Source: Thermodesulfovibrio sp. (GTDB lineage Bacteria; Nitrospirota; Thermodesulfovibrionia; Thermodesulfovibrionales; UBA6898). Taken from it: a stretch of DNA of 64,000 nucleotides. Both the position numbers and the translations under genes were made by a program. Within the stretch, counting starts at the first letter, position 1. The number at the start of each line of letters is the position of its first letter. The stretch spans positions 26,282-90,281 of the forward strand of contig PNOC01000007.1 in NCBI GenBank assembly GCA_013824615.1, written 5' to 3'. Positions 18,371-26,693 of the stretch are shown piece by piece. The notes under the pieces are model-generated. The model had not been told where the DNA came from, ran no database searches, and worked only from the letters and a program-made list of their open reading frames with translations.

Positions 18371-19219
18371 ATGAAACTGACCTGGTCTCACTACAACCTC
18401 GACTTTGACAAAAAGACCCATATCATGGGCATACTCAATATTACTCCTGATTCGTTCTCTGACGGCGGCATGCATTTTGATCCGGCAAAGGCGGTTGATC
18501 ATGCACTCAGGATGGTCGATGAAGGAGCCGATATCATCGATATCGGCGGCGAGTCAACAAGACCCGGTTCTGATCCGGTCCCGCTTGAAGAGGAGCTACG
18601 CCGCACCATTCCGGTCATCAGGGCCATTGCGCAGAGAATCTCAATCCCCCTGTCAATCGATACGTATAAGGCCGAGGTGGCAAAGCAGGCGCTGGAGGCA
18701 GGCGCTGCTATCGTCAATGACATCAGCGGCCTCAGGTTCGACCCTGAGATGCCAAAGACCATTGCTGCGTTCAGGGTCCCGGTTGTTGTAATGCATATAA
18801 AGGGAACGCCCCGGGACATGCAGATTAACCCATCCTATGACGCACTGATACCGGAGATCATCGAGTATCTCAGAGAATGCATTGCTATCGCGACCCGGGC
18901 CGGCATATCAGAAGAGATGCTCATCCTTGACCCCGGCATCGGCTTTGGCAAAACCTTCGAACATAACCTGCAGATCATCAATCGCCTCTCTGAGTTCAAG
19001 GCGCTCGGAAAACTCCTCCTCGTCGGCCCCTCCCGCAAGGCCTTCATCGGTAAAATACTGGACAACGCCCCTGCCTCCGAAAGACTCGAAGGAACAGCCG
19101 CCGCTGTCACCGCGTCGATTCTGAACGGCGCCCATATTGTGCGCGTGCATGATGTGAAGGAAATGGCAAGAGTGACAAAGGTCGCTGACGCGATAAAGAG
19201 GGAAAAGCTTGAGCCTTAA
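18371..19219 (+). CDS. folP: Dihydropteroate synthase
   Basis: FolP joins p-aminobenzoate to the pterin pyrophosphate in folate synthesis. Signature 1 GILNITPDSFSDGG and signature 2 GADIIDIGGESTRPGS are intact. Further marks are SIDTYKAEVAKQAL, VNDISGLRFDPEM, LDPGIGFGKTFEHN and VGPSRKAFIG. The length of 282 residues is standard. GAAGGAAC lies upstream of ATG 18371. No other folate gene is adjacent. Confidence 0.96.
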   Translation: MKLTWSHYNLDFDKKTHIMGILNITPDSFSDGGMHFDPAKAVDHALRMVDEGADIIDIGGESTRPGSDPVPLEEELRRTIPVIRAIAQRISIPLSIDTYKAEVAKQALEAGAAIVNDISGLRFDPEMPKTIAAFRVPVVVMHIKGTPRDMQINPSYDALIPEIIEYLRECIAIATRAGISEEMLILDPGIGFGKTFEHNLQIINRLSEFKALGKLLLVGPSRKAFIGKILDNAPASERLEGTAAAVTASILNGAHIVRVHDVKEMARVTKVADAIKREKLEP

Positions 19220-19951
19220 CGATAAATGCTTCCCTCCCCGTTATTATTGAATATCCCCGTATTCTTTCATAAGCGCATCAAGAGGGCTTTTGGCCTCAAG
19301 GGCTTTCAGAAATTCGGCAACAGTCAGATTGAGATCAGGAGACGGCTTCTGTTTATTGCTAAAGGGCAAGAAGTTGGCTGACCCAGTGCGCAAGGTAAAG
19401 AATATGTTTTTCATGTGCCAGCTTGTGCGAAACCAGAAATTTCTGAAACTCCTCAAGTCAAGATCTATTTTTTGTGACGGCGTGATTTTAAAGATAATTT
19501 CCTTACAATCCTGTGTCTTACAATCCTATTGCCAAAAGCCCCAGCGTTTGTGTATATTCAATCATTCACGGACGCATGAAGCTGCAAAATCGTATCTATC
19601 GGGGAGGATTCAGATTGTCAGTTGCAGCAAACGATATCAGCTGTATCCAATCCAGGACAACATTACCCCGGAAACGTTTGTCGAATCCCCATAGGTCGTC
19701 GCAACGGCTTCGTCTTCTCCTCAGCGAATCCGCCTGGGCGGACAACATGTTTCTTTCTGAAATCGCCACCACCGGAAGTCTCTCATTGCCTTGTCACTGC
19801 GTCCGACTTCAGAAAGAAACTTTATTGTTATATCGCATTACTGGGTCAATTGTGGAGTATTATTTTTCATCTATTATGTCAGAAGATGGGTTGGAGGCAA
19901 TGACTTTAGAAAATGCCACCGCGGCATAAAAATCAAAGGGGAAAATGTGCC
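19220..19951 (+). other. Long leader or accessory gap with a 13-bp inverted repeat
   Basis: This 732-nt stretch separates folP from the large secreted protein. It has no clear gene. A perfect 13-bp inverted repeat, GTTTCTTTCTGAA (19749-19761) and TTCAGAAAGAAAC (19808-19820), encloses a smaller GGAAGTC/GACTTC pair. Just upstream is a short TCCGCC-TGG-GCGGA hairpin. AAGGGG near 19936 is the ribosome binding site of the next gene. A weak minus-strand frame is listed separately. Confidence 0.5.
19244..19456 (-). CDS. Possible small hypothetical protein or gene remnant
   Basis: A 70-residue frame with the ending TVAEFLKALEAKSPLDALMKEYGDIQ reads like the soluble C-terminus of a real protein. The N-terminal part is less protein-like, and no clear Shine-Dalgarno sequence or promoter supports it. 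It may be the 3' remnant of a decayed gene. I cannot assign a family. Confidence 0.2.
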   Translation of the reverse strand: MRSFRNFWFRTSWHMKNIFFTLRTGSANFLPFSNKQKPSPDLNLTVAEFLKALEAKSPLDALMKEYGDIQ

Positions 19952-22900
19952 ATGTCAAAACGTATCATCATTTTATCTATCCTCATTACAGTCCTATTGA
20001 CAGTCTCGTCCTTTGCAGAAGCAGCTTCCTGCTCAACTCCAGGAAGCCTGGTCTGGAACGTTACGAGCGAACGTTATGATGCACTGCTTCAGACCGCTCT
20101 TGACAACCTGACTGAGGCGCCTCAGCAGGAACTTAGGCTGCAGACCTTCGGGGTCAACGAGGAGGTTAATATGAGCAAGGCGGTCGCAGTCTTCCTGAAA
20201 GGCGGCTATTACTGTGATTATCAGGATAATACTCCGGGAGGAGTGTTCGGAATAAAGACTCTTACCATAACCGGCGGCACGCTGATTGTCGAAAATATCG
20301 AGATCAATGCCGGGGTAGAACCATACGAACCACCGGCAACGATAAGCCTGACGACAAGCGAAACAGCCATAGCGCCGGGCGCCCAGTTCAATCTCCAGTG
20401 GACTATCAGCGGCAACACGACCGGCCTTGGGCTCCAGATATATGCAAGACAGCCGGGCAACTACTATACCACCAGCAACGGCATCGTGAATAACCCGGGT
20501 GCGCCTCCGCCAACCGGCGACCTTCTGTATCTGCAGCCTGACGGAACGTGGGCCTCGACCCCTGCGTTGTATCTAAATCAGGTGGATATTGGCACCGCAG
20601 GCCTTACGCTGCCCAGTCCGGACGAGGGCATGTGGGTGATCGGGGCGCTGCTGGTTGATCAAACCGGCAATATGACAAATTCCTTTGACGCGAAGAACCT
20701 TCTTGTCAGCGCAGGCCCTGCAATGAGCCTTCAGCTTAACCGGCCGATAGCAAATACCACCGACAAGGTGCGGGCAAAACTGGTCACCTCTGCAGGTTCA
20801 CCAACAAAGGATATTATAATCGCCGCATGGCTGGTTCTGCCTGACCAGTCACAGGTTTCACTTCCTGATCTGACCTCCGGCCTGCAGTTCTTATACTCCG
20901 GCCCCTCCACAAATGCAACCTATACCCTTATAGATCAGCACATGGGGCCACTCGGCACAGGCGACTACCGCCTCAAAGTGCGAATGCTCGACAGCGCAAC
21001 CGGCAATATTTTGCAGCTGGCGGAGGCCAGTTTCAATGTCTGCGACGCACCAGGCGGGACTGTTTCGGGCACGGTCTACGCCTCAAACGGATTGCCCCTT
21101 GGCGGCAACAGCCCGACACTTGCCAATGTAAAGGCTTTTGATATTGATGATGTGGGAGTAACAGCTACTGCAGTCATTGGAGCAAACGGTGCATATACAC
21201 TCAATCTGCCTCCGGGTCGTTTTCTACTCATGGCAGATGTCATGGATTCGGCGGGCTGGCACAAGGCAACAGCGACGGGCCTATCAGTGATAGGTTGTAC
21301 CGGACCTGCCATAACCACGGACCTGACCGCTGCTCCTCCGGAGGTGGTTCCCATGCAGGGAGCTGCCGGAACGCTACGTCCAGCCGGTATCGCCTCCAGG
21401 GAGATCAGTCCGGCAGCCGATCCTCCCCCTGACCCAAATGCTCCTGGTGGCTGTCCAAAGCCCAGGGTAGTACTCGTGGCTACGGGGAATACCCCTTATG
21501 CACGAAGAACACTTATAGAATACGTTAAGAGCAGAATAGATGAAGACATTCCCAATAGCTTATTGTTATCAACAAAAAGTGATATTGAAATGGGTCTGGG
21601 TGTTTTGACGGGGCAGCAACTGATGGGTACTGACGATGCGGATCAGGTAATTGATAGGAATGTAGGACAAATGGTCGGGTCGCGATTCCTCATTCAGCTT
21701 GAAGGTAGGAGCATAAGCACAACATTAAAAATGTTTAAGTTAGCCCTCATTGACACAACCAATGAAGATTCCATTCGCCGCGTTGATTCATCTGCTGGTC
21801 CGGAGCTCACACCTGAGATGATTGATGAAATTCTGACACAGATGGAATATTTCTCAGGTGATCCCAGAGGCACGCCTAAATTGTTAGACCTTCTGCTTTA
21901 TGTTCTGGGCGCTCCGTGTACACCGTATCTGACGCTGGATCTGACGCCTTCCCCTCCTGAAGTTCGGCCCGGTGACAGCATTACGGCCAAGGCAACCTTG
22001 TATGAAAAGGACGCAAGCGGTGCTGTGCAGCCGAATAGGACCATAAAACTCACTCACAAGAAGCCGGACGGTTCCGTCTCAGTTACGAATGGCCAGACAG
22101 ACAGCAGTGGTGTATACCAGGCTCAGTTTAATGTGGGCAGCTCAGCCGGTGGCGGCACGGTCACAGCAGAATATATGAAGGAGAGCAATATGTCTATGGC
22201 AGAAAAGGTCCGCTCATACCGTGTGAAGCCTAACGGCGGGGTACTGATGCTGCAGTCGCCTCATGTCGAGGTCCTGCCGGGGGCCACTGAATCAGTCGGT
22301 CTGACCCTGCGCTCAAACGGTACGCCTGTGAGCGGGGCGACAGTGCAAGTGGCTTCTTCAGGTGGCACGCTTGATACAGCTCAGGTGACGACGGATGCAA
22401 ACGGGACCGCCACCTTTACATTTACCGCAGGACCGCAGAGCGTGCTTGCAAATATCACGGCTGATACCAGTCCAGCGCCCATTCCGCAGGCAACTGCAAG
22501 TCTGCCTCTGATGGTCGAAAGCCCGGTCATTATAATGGCATTTGCAGAGCAGCCATCGATCTACAACAATGTATCTACCCATGTTACTGCCGAGGTATTT
22601 GTGGAAGGCGCGCGTGTGGCGGGGCTGCCGGTGCAGTTCAGCCTGCTGGGAGAAGGCGCGTTAAGCACCGCCTCTGGCCTTACTGACGTCAATAGCCGGG
22701 CCGAAGTGGATTATACTGCGCCGGACACAGGCAGCGGCTCCGGCGACATCACCGCAACTGTCACGGTTGACGGGCAGGAGTACAGCGGCACTACAACTGT
22801 AAGTTACGAGCCGGCGCCTTGTCAGACCGTGATGTGGCAGGGGGACGAGTGGCAGAAGTTTGGGAGTCAATCTATTATGGATTGGGACCAGGCGATCGCC

Positions 22901-23260
22901 TACTGCGAGGCTCTGGAGTGTGGGCATTCTGACTGGACACTGCCCACGATGGAGCAGTTGCAGGGTCTGATAGTCTGCACCAATGGAACGCAGGTCAGTT
23001 TCGGGTATATAGAGGGAGAGTTTCCACATTGGTGCGGCTATAATTTTGCTGCACCCTTTGATGTGCCGACTATTGACCCGGTATTTTCGATCACTGTCCC
23101 CGTCCCCTACAGCTATTGGTCGTCTACTACCCACGCCTACAGTCCAGGCCTCGCGTGGGGCGTGAACTTCGACGGCGGCTGGGTCAGCACATTCAGTAAG
23201 ATCTTTTACCCGATCGTATACCATGGCGGCTATGCCCGCTGCGTTCGGAACGTACAGTGA
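19952..23260 (+). CDS. Large secreted multidomain protein with C-terminal DUF1566 (Lcl) domain
   Basis: This 1102-residue exported protein starts at ATG 19952 with signal peptide MSKRIIILSILITVLLTVSS and AAGGGG upstream. The order is: N-terminal region; Ig-like region (TISLTTSETAIAPGAQFNLQW); carboxypeptidase-regulatory-like fold near 370-440 (VSGTVYASNGLPLGG); a segment near 510-640 resembling CsgG-type lipoproteins (LLLSTKSDIEMGLGVL, VGQMVGSRFLIQLEG) with AT-richer DNA; and about three Big_1-like Ig repeats. A DUF1566 domain from about 953 ends in YWSSTT, AWGVNFDGGW and ARCVRNV. DUF1566 is one of the domain types seen in diversity-generating-retroelement target proteins. No reverse transcriptase lies in the window. 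It is probably a surface adhesin or binding protein. Confidence 0.8.
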   Translation: MSKRIIILSILITVLLTVSSFAEAASCSTPGSLVWNVTSERYDALLQTALDNLTEAPQQELRLQTFGVNEEVNMSKAVAVFLKGGYYCDYQDNTPGGVFGIKTLTITGGTLIVENIEINAGVEPYEPPATISLTTSETAIAPGAQFNLQWTISGNTTGLGLQIYARQPGNYYTTSNGIVNNPGAPPPTGDLLYLQPDGTWASTPALYLNQVDIGTAGLTLPSPDEGMWVIGALLVDQTGNMTNSFDAKNLLVSAGPAMSLQLNRPIANTTDKVRAKLVTSAGSPTKDIIIAAWLVLPDQSQVSLPDLTSGLQFLYSGPSTNATYTLIDQHMGPLGTGDYRLKVRMLDSATGNILQLAEASFNVCDAPGGTVSGTVYASNGLPLGGNSPTLANVKAFDIDDVGVTATAVIGANGAYTLNLPPGRFLLMADVMDSAGWHKATATGLSVIGCTGPAITTDLTAAPPEVVPMQGAAGTLRPAGIASREISPAADPPPDPNAPGGCPKPRVVLVATGNTPYARRTLIEYVKSRIDEDIPNSLLLSTKSDIEMGLGVLTGQQLMGTDDADQVIDRNVGQMVGSRFLIQLEGRSISTTLKMFKLALIDTTNEDSIRRVDSSAGPELTPEMIDEILTQMEYFSGDPRGTPKLLDLLLYVLGAPCTPYLTLDLTPSPPEVRPGDSITAKATLYEKDASGAVQPNRTIKLTHKKPDGSVSVTNGQTDSSGVYQAQFNVGSSAGGGTVTAEYMKESNMSMAEKVRSYRVKPNGGVLMLQSPHVEVLPGATESVGLTLRSNGTPVSGATVQVASSGGTLDTAQVTTDANGTATFTFTAGPQSVLANITADTSPAPIPQATASLPLMVESPVIIMAFAEQPSIYNNVSTHVTAEVFVEGARVAGLPVQFSLLGEGALSTASGLTDVNSRAEVDYTAPDTGSGSGDITATVTVDGQEYSGTTTVSYEPAPCQTVMWQGDEWQKFGSQSIMDWDQAIAYCEALECGHSDWTLPTMEQLQGLIVCTNGTQVSFGYIEGEFPHWCGYNFAAPFDVPTIDPVFSITVPVPYSYWSSTTHAYSPGLAWGVNFDGGWVSTFSKIFYPIVYHGGYARCVRNVQ

Positions 23261-23342
23261 CTGGGTGATTAGGTCATTCTGCGCTTCTGCGTTTGACTCT
23301 GATCCCTGTGACTGTAAAGCCGCAGGGCGGGTTTAGACTTTT

Positions 23343-23373
23343 AAAGGGGTGATACGTCCTGTATCACCCCTTT
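23343..23373 (+). terminator. Strong hairpin terminator after the DUF1566 protein
   Basis: A 13-bp perfect stem, AAAGGGGTGATAC (23343-23355) with GTATCACCCCTTT (23361-23373), closes on a GTCCT loop and is followed by TG. Its A-stem and T-stem ends make it usable in both directions. Confidence 0.85.
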
Positions 23374-23516
23374 TGCTTCAGCCTCTTCTGCGGGCCATCT
23401 GAGTAATATAGGAGTCAAGAAAATGGGTCAGGCTTGAAAGCATTAATCAGAAGCAGAACATCTTCATAGATGATCCGGACAGACAGGAATATCTCGCAAA
23501 AGTGCAATCTTATTAA

Positions 23517-23930
23517 TCAAATTTGCCTGACCGCAGATATGAATTCCGCAGGCGATATAATCCGTATCCCTGCATACTGTCCCAACTCTTTAAGATGCTT
23601 ATCCCCGGAAACAATGTACGAGGCCCGCGCGACAACGGCACACTCGATGAATCTATTATCATCCGGATCAGCCTCAACGACATTTAGTCTGTCATCACAA
23701 ACGACAAGCTCGCAATAAGAATGTTGCCTGAACAGATCAAGAACCTCTTTTAACTCAGGCTCGTTTTCAAGTCCAAACCGGGAAAGCACCTCTATATATT
23801 CACTGAGAATCTCGACAGACAGACACAGTGTCACTTCACCCTTTTTCCATAAATCAACAATTTTGCGGGGCTTGCCCTTCGGACTCAGAAAAGAGGATAT
23901 AAAAACATTGGTGTCTATAACAATCTTCAC
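23517..23930 (-). CDS. PIN-domain toxin, putative endoribonuclease
   Basis: This 137-residue protein fits the PIN toxin group (VapC-like). The acidic residues expected for the metal site are visible: Asp in IVIDTNVFISSFL, Glu in LSEYIEVLSRFG, Asp in DPDDNRFIECAVVA and Asp in IVSGDKHLKELG. It follows the ribbon-helix-helix antitoxin with a 4-nt overlap, the usual antitoxin-first order. Targets of such nucleases are often tRNA or rRNA. The exact substrate is unknown here. Confidence 0.9.
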   Translation of the reverse strand: MKIVIDTNVFISSFLSPKGKPRKIVDLWKKGEVTLCLSVEILSEYIEVLSRFGLENEPELKEVLDLFRQHSYCELVVCDDRLNVVEADPDDNRFIECAVVARASYIVSGDKHLKELGQYAGIRIISPAEFISAVRQI

Positions 23931-24172
23931 CTGGATTTTCTGGTTTCCCTGATGACCCGTTCAATGTCGGATTCGTTAAAACCCTTTTCTTTTACCTTTT
24001 TTTCCACTCGCTCCCACAGGTCGTCGACAACCTGAGACATATCAGCCTTTTTGATATAGTTTTCGACCATCTCTCTCATTTTCTCGCTTGCAGTTTTCCC
24101 TTCCCGTCTGACAATGCTGTAAAACTTTTCCTTTGTCTTGTCGTCGATCCGCAGAATCATCTGACTACTCAT
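23927..24172 (-). CDS. Ribbon-helix-helix-type antitoxin for the PIN toxin
   Basis: The antitoxin of about 81 residues starts at ATG 24172 (MSSQMILRIDDKTKEKFYSI) with GGAGGT at 24180-24185. The open frame upstream of 24172 lies inside the promoter and is not used. The N-terminus has the short beta strand and helices of a CopG/Arc-like DNA-binding fold, and the charged tail should wrap the toxin. It probably represses its own promoter at the 9-bp triple repeat at 24194-24220. Confidence 0.82.
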   Translation of the reverse strand: MSSQMILRIDDKTKEKFYSIVRREGKTASEKMREMVENYIKKADMSQVVDDLWERVEKKVKEKGFNESDIERVIRETRKSR

Positions 24173-24193
24173 AACGCAAACCTCCACTGTATG

Positions 24194-24220
24194 TATATAC
24201 AAATTATACAATATATACAA
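24194..24220 (-). promoter_or_regulatory. Three tandem 9-bp repeats, probable antitoxin operator
   Basis: On the minus strand the units are TTGTATATA, TTGTATAAT and TTGTATATA, exactly contiguous. The middle unit contains the -10 element TATAAT (24203-24208 in plus coordinates). Tandem sites of this kind fit cooperative binding by a ribbon-helix-helix repressor. This is an inference from sequence only. Confidence 0.6.
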
Positions 24221-24230
24221 ATATTATCAA
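24203..24230 (-). promoter_or_regulatory. Sigma-70 promoter of the PIN toxin-antitoxin operon
   Basis: On the minus strand, TTGATA (24225-24230) and TATAAT (24203-24208) are separated by 16 nt. The transcript would start near 24196 and give a short leader containing GGAGGT before ATG 24172. Confidence 0.75.
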
Positions 24231-24260
24231 CACGTTTCTCTACAAGCATTTAAATATATA

Positions 24261-24288
24261 TTGACCAAAGGTATATTTAAGGTATAAT
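24261..24288 (+). promoter_or_regulatory. Sigma-70 promoter of brnTA, nearly leaderless
   Basis: TTGACC (24261-24266) and TATAAT (24283-24288) are 16 nt apart. The start codon of brnT is at 24297, only eight bases after the -10 element. The predicted transcript start is at or one to two bases before the ATG, so the mRNA is probably leaderless. Confidence 0.75.
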
Positions 24289-24296
24289 AATTATAC

Positions 24297-24557
24297 ATGG
24301 AATATGAGTTCGACTCCAATAAAAGTGAAATCAACAAGACGAAACACGGCATTGATTTTTATGAAGCTCAAAAATTATGGGATGATCCAGACTTTATCGA
24401 GATTCCTCTGAAAACCAGTGACGAAGAAAGGTTTTTGGTAATCGGAAAGATTTCAGAGAAGTACTGGTCTGCAATTATCACATATCGAAGCGAAACAGTT
24501 CGGCTTATTTCGGTTCGAAGATCCAGGAAAGAGGAGATTGAAATATATGAAAGCTAA
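24297..24557 (+). CDS. brnT: BrnT-family toxin
   Basis: BrnT is a RelE-fold ribonuclease toxin. The 86-residue protein shows the family pattern: FDSNKSEINKTKHGIDFYEA, then WDDPDFIEIPLKTSDEERFLVIGKI, and the C-terminal VRLISVRRSRKEEIEIYE. The toxin-first order with an overlapping antitoxin is normal for this family. The gene starts directly at the promoter and has no Shine-Dalgarno sequence. Confidence 0.9.
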   Translation: MEYEFDSNKSEINKTKHGIDFYEAQKLWDDPDFIEIPLKTSDEERFLVIGKISEKYWSAIITYRSETVRLISVRRSRKEEIEIYES

Positions 24558-24771
24558 GGAACTTGATAAAAAATTTGATGGAGGAGAGGATATTTCCCAA
24601 TACCTTGATTTAACGAAGGCAAAAAGGCCAGAGCAGGAACAAAAAAGGGTAAATGTTGATTTTCCTTTGTGGATGATTCATTCGCTGGATAAAGAAGCCC
24701 GGAGATTGGGAGTTCCTCGACAGTCAATCATAAAAGTCTGGGTAGCAGAACGTCTTGAAAAGGCATCATGA
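24547..24771 (+). CDS. brnA: BrnA-family antitoxin
   Basis: This 74-residue partner of BrnT has a flexible N-terminus containing FDGGEDISQYLDLTKAKRP, typical of BrnA. A ribbon-helix-helix C-terminus follows: KRVNVDFPLWMIHSLDKEARRLGVPRQSIIKVWVAERL. The start is ATG 24547, with GAGGAG 13 nt upstream and an 11-nt overlap with the toxin. It should neutralise BrnT and repress the shared promoter. Confidence 0.87.
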   Translation: MKAKELDKKFDGGEDISQYLDLTKAKRPEQEQKRVNVDFPLWMIHSLDKEARRLGVPRQSIIKVWVAERLEKAS

Positions 24772-24933
24772 AAATACTTAAGAAATCTGATGCTAACCGC
24801 GTCAACACCGACGCCTAATAAGCGTGGTTTGAATTTGCAGTTGTCGTACAGGCGAGGGTTACGCATAGGCAACGCGATATTTCTGAAAACCATAATACCC
24901 AGGTGCGGAGTTCTCCATCCTGCGCCTCATTTT

Positions 24934-25500
24934 TCAGTAATGTCTGGGGTGAGTCTTCCGGTATTCTGAGGGCTCCTGCCGCAGTCCGTTTCTACCCCAG
25001 ATGCCTATTTTTTTATCCCGCGCCTCCCGCTGTGCTGAGGTAAGGACATCAACATATTTAACATTCGGCGGGAAGGTATAGAGCACGGCATAGCCGTCTC
25101 TGACCATCATTTCGTTTATCAGCCTGCTGTCAGAGGTCCTGATATATCCGAGAAGTCTGCCGTACTTGTCTCTTTCGACAACATCTCTTTCGATGCTCAC
25201 CTTCCCCTCAGATGCGGCAATGATGTCTTCAAGGTGCTGTTTTGACTTTCTTCCCCAGGGTTTCTGCGCCATCTCCGGGGCATCGATGCCGATCAGTCTC
25301 ACCTTCTCTGAGCGGCCTCCGGTCATCACAGTCACCGTGTCCCCGTCAAAGACGCGGTCAACCCTTATCAGGCTCGACTGGCTTCTCCCGGGAGAAGCCT
25401 CCTTCTTCGTGCCGTTCACACTCCGGTCGATCAGACCATAGAGAAGGGACCCCAGAGAAAGCAGCATAATGATGATATATTTTATGTATCGTTTTGGCAT
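24934..25500 (-). CDS. Membrane-anchored thermonuclease family protein
   Basis: This is a staphylococcal nuclease-like protein of 188 residues. It starts at ATG 25500 (MPKRYIKYIIIMLLSLGSLL), which gives an N-terminal membrane anchor or signal. Calcium and catalytic residues appear as RVFDGDTVTV, VRLIGIDAPE and the RDKYGRLLGYI segment with its Arg. The C-terminal EARDKKIGIWG is typical. It follows the RlmI-like gene by 14 nt and is probably co-transcribed. Confidence 0.88.
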   Translation of the reverse strand: MPKRYIKYIIIMLLSLGSLLYGLIDRSVNGTKKEASPGRSQSSLIRVDRVFDGDTVTVMTGGRSEKVRLIGIDAPEMAQKPWGRKSKQHLEDIIAASEGKVSIERDVVERDKYGRLLGYIRTSDSRLINEMMVRDGYAVLYTFPPNVKYVDVLTSAQREARDKKIGIWGRNGLRQEPSEYRKTHPRHY

Positions 25501-25514
25501 GACGTGCTTCGCAG

Positions 25515-26693
25515 CTAATCCACAACCAGAAAGGCGCACTTGAGATACTCTGTCTCGGGCATGGCAAGCAGAACCGGGTGGTCCATGGCCTGCGACCGCA
25601 GAGATAATAGTCGCAGGCTTCTGCCGGAGGCATGAGCTGCGGCGAGCAGCAGTTCCATAAACATGCCTTTCTGCAGGTGATACGAACAGGAGGACGTGGC
25701 CAGCAGACCACCGGGCTTCAATAAACGCAGGCAGGCGGCATTCAGCTCTGTATAGGCACGGACAGCCTCTTTGACCTTCGAGGCGCTTTTGACAAAGGCA
25801 GGAGGGTCACAAACGATAAAATCATATACAGCGCCCGTCTCTTCCTGTTTTTTTAGAAAATCAAAGACATCACTGATCACAAACCCGGCCTTTTCCTGCA
25901 GATTATTCATGGCTGCGTTCTGCTCTGCCTGCCTTATGGCACGTTCCGAGGAGTCTACCCCGGTGACCCGGATATTCCCTGCTGCAGCCAGGGTCAGGCT
26001 CCAGGACCCTGTATGACAGAATAGGTCGAGTCCCCTGCCCTGCTTGACGAGTTTTGAAAAGGCAGCCCTGTTTTCGCGCTGATCAAGAAAAAACCCGGTC
26101 TTCTGCCCTTCCATGGGGTCTACGGTAAAGCGTACGCCGCCTTCGTCGATCACCGGCAGGTGTTCCAGGCTTCCCTTGCGCAGCTCCTTATACTGGGGCA
26201 GCCCTTCGAGCAGCCGGGACCTGCTGTCATTCCGTACGACAATCGTCTCAGGGCTCAGGAGCTCGTCAAGCAGGTCAAGGATATGGTCTTTCTGCTGCTC
26301 CATGCCCGCAGTCAATAACTGTACCACAAGGCACGAACCGTAACGGTCCACGATAAGTCCGGGAAGGTAGTCAGCCTCGCTGAAGACAAGACGACAGTGC
26401 GCCGCATCACCGAGGATACGCCTCCTGAGTTCTATGGCACGTCTCAGGCTGTTTGAGAAAAAAGCACGGTCAAGGGGGATGTTCTCTCTGGTGAGTACCC
26501 TGACGGCTATCAGGCTTTTGGGGTTGATATACCCGGAGCCGATAAAGGTATCCTTCCGGTCGAAGATCTGTACCGGCGAGCCTGGAGCAAAGTCCCGGAG
26601 ATTTTCCTCTATCTCGTTGGAGAATACCCAGAGATGACCGTGTAATATTCTCCTGGAGCGCTTAAGATGGGCCTTCTGCATTTTCAATACCAC
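25515..26693 (-). CDS. RlmI/RlmK-type 23S rRNA methyltransferase
   Basis: This class I SAM-dependent methyltransferase of about 390 residues has an N-terminal PUA domain (RILHGHLWVFSNEI). It also has the RlmI-like EADYLPGLIVDRYG, SAM motif DLFCHTGSWSLTLAAAG, motif IV VCDPPAF and TSSCSYHL with a likely catalytic Cys. RlmI makes m5C1962 in E. coli 23S rRNA. Orthology is likely but not certain. Starts are GTG 26693 or ATG 26681 (MQKAHLKRS). A 10-bp tandem repeat covers the start. Confidence 0.88.
   Translation of the reverse strand: MVLKMQKAHLKRSRRILHGHLWVFSNEIEENLRDFAPGSPVQIFDRKDTFIGSGYINPKSLIAVRVLTRENIPLDRAFFSNSLRRAIELRRRILGDAAHCRLVFSEADYLPGLIVDRYGSCLVVQLLTAGMEQQKDHILDLLDELLSPETIVVRNDSRSRLLEGLPQYKELRKGSLEHLPVIDEGGVRFTVDPMEGQKTGFFLDQRENRAAFSKLVKQGRGLDLFCHTGSWSLTLAAAGNIRVTGVDSSERAIRQAEQNAAMNNLQEKAGFVISDVFDFLKKQEETGAVYDFIVCDPPAFVKSASKVKEAVRAYTELNAACLRLLKPGGLLATSSCSYHLQKGMFMELLLAAAHASGRSLRLLSLRSQAMDHPVLLAMPETEYLKCAFLVVD

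Noticed and set aside
23260..24900. Diversity-generating reverse transcriptase or template repeat beside the DUF1566 protein
   Set aside because: All frames here belong to toxin-antitoxin genes or noise. No reverse transcriptase motif or copy of the variable region was found.
24800..24933. Possible integron attC-like site after brnA (GCCTAATAAGCG and GGCAACGCG pieces)
   Set aside because: The inverse core and central paired arms could not be found, and no integrase lies nearby.
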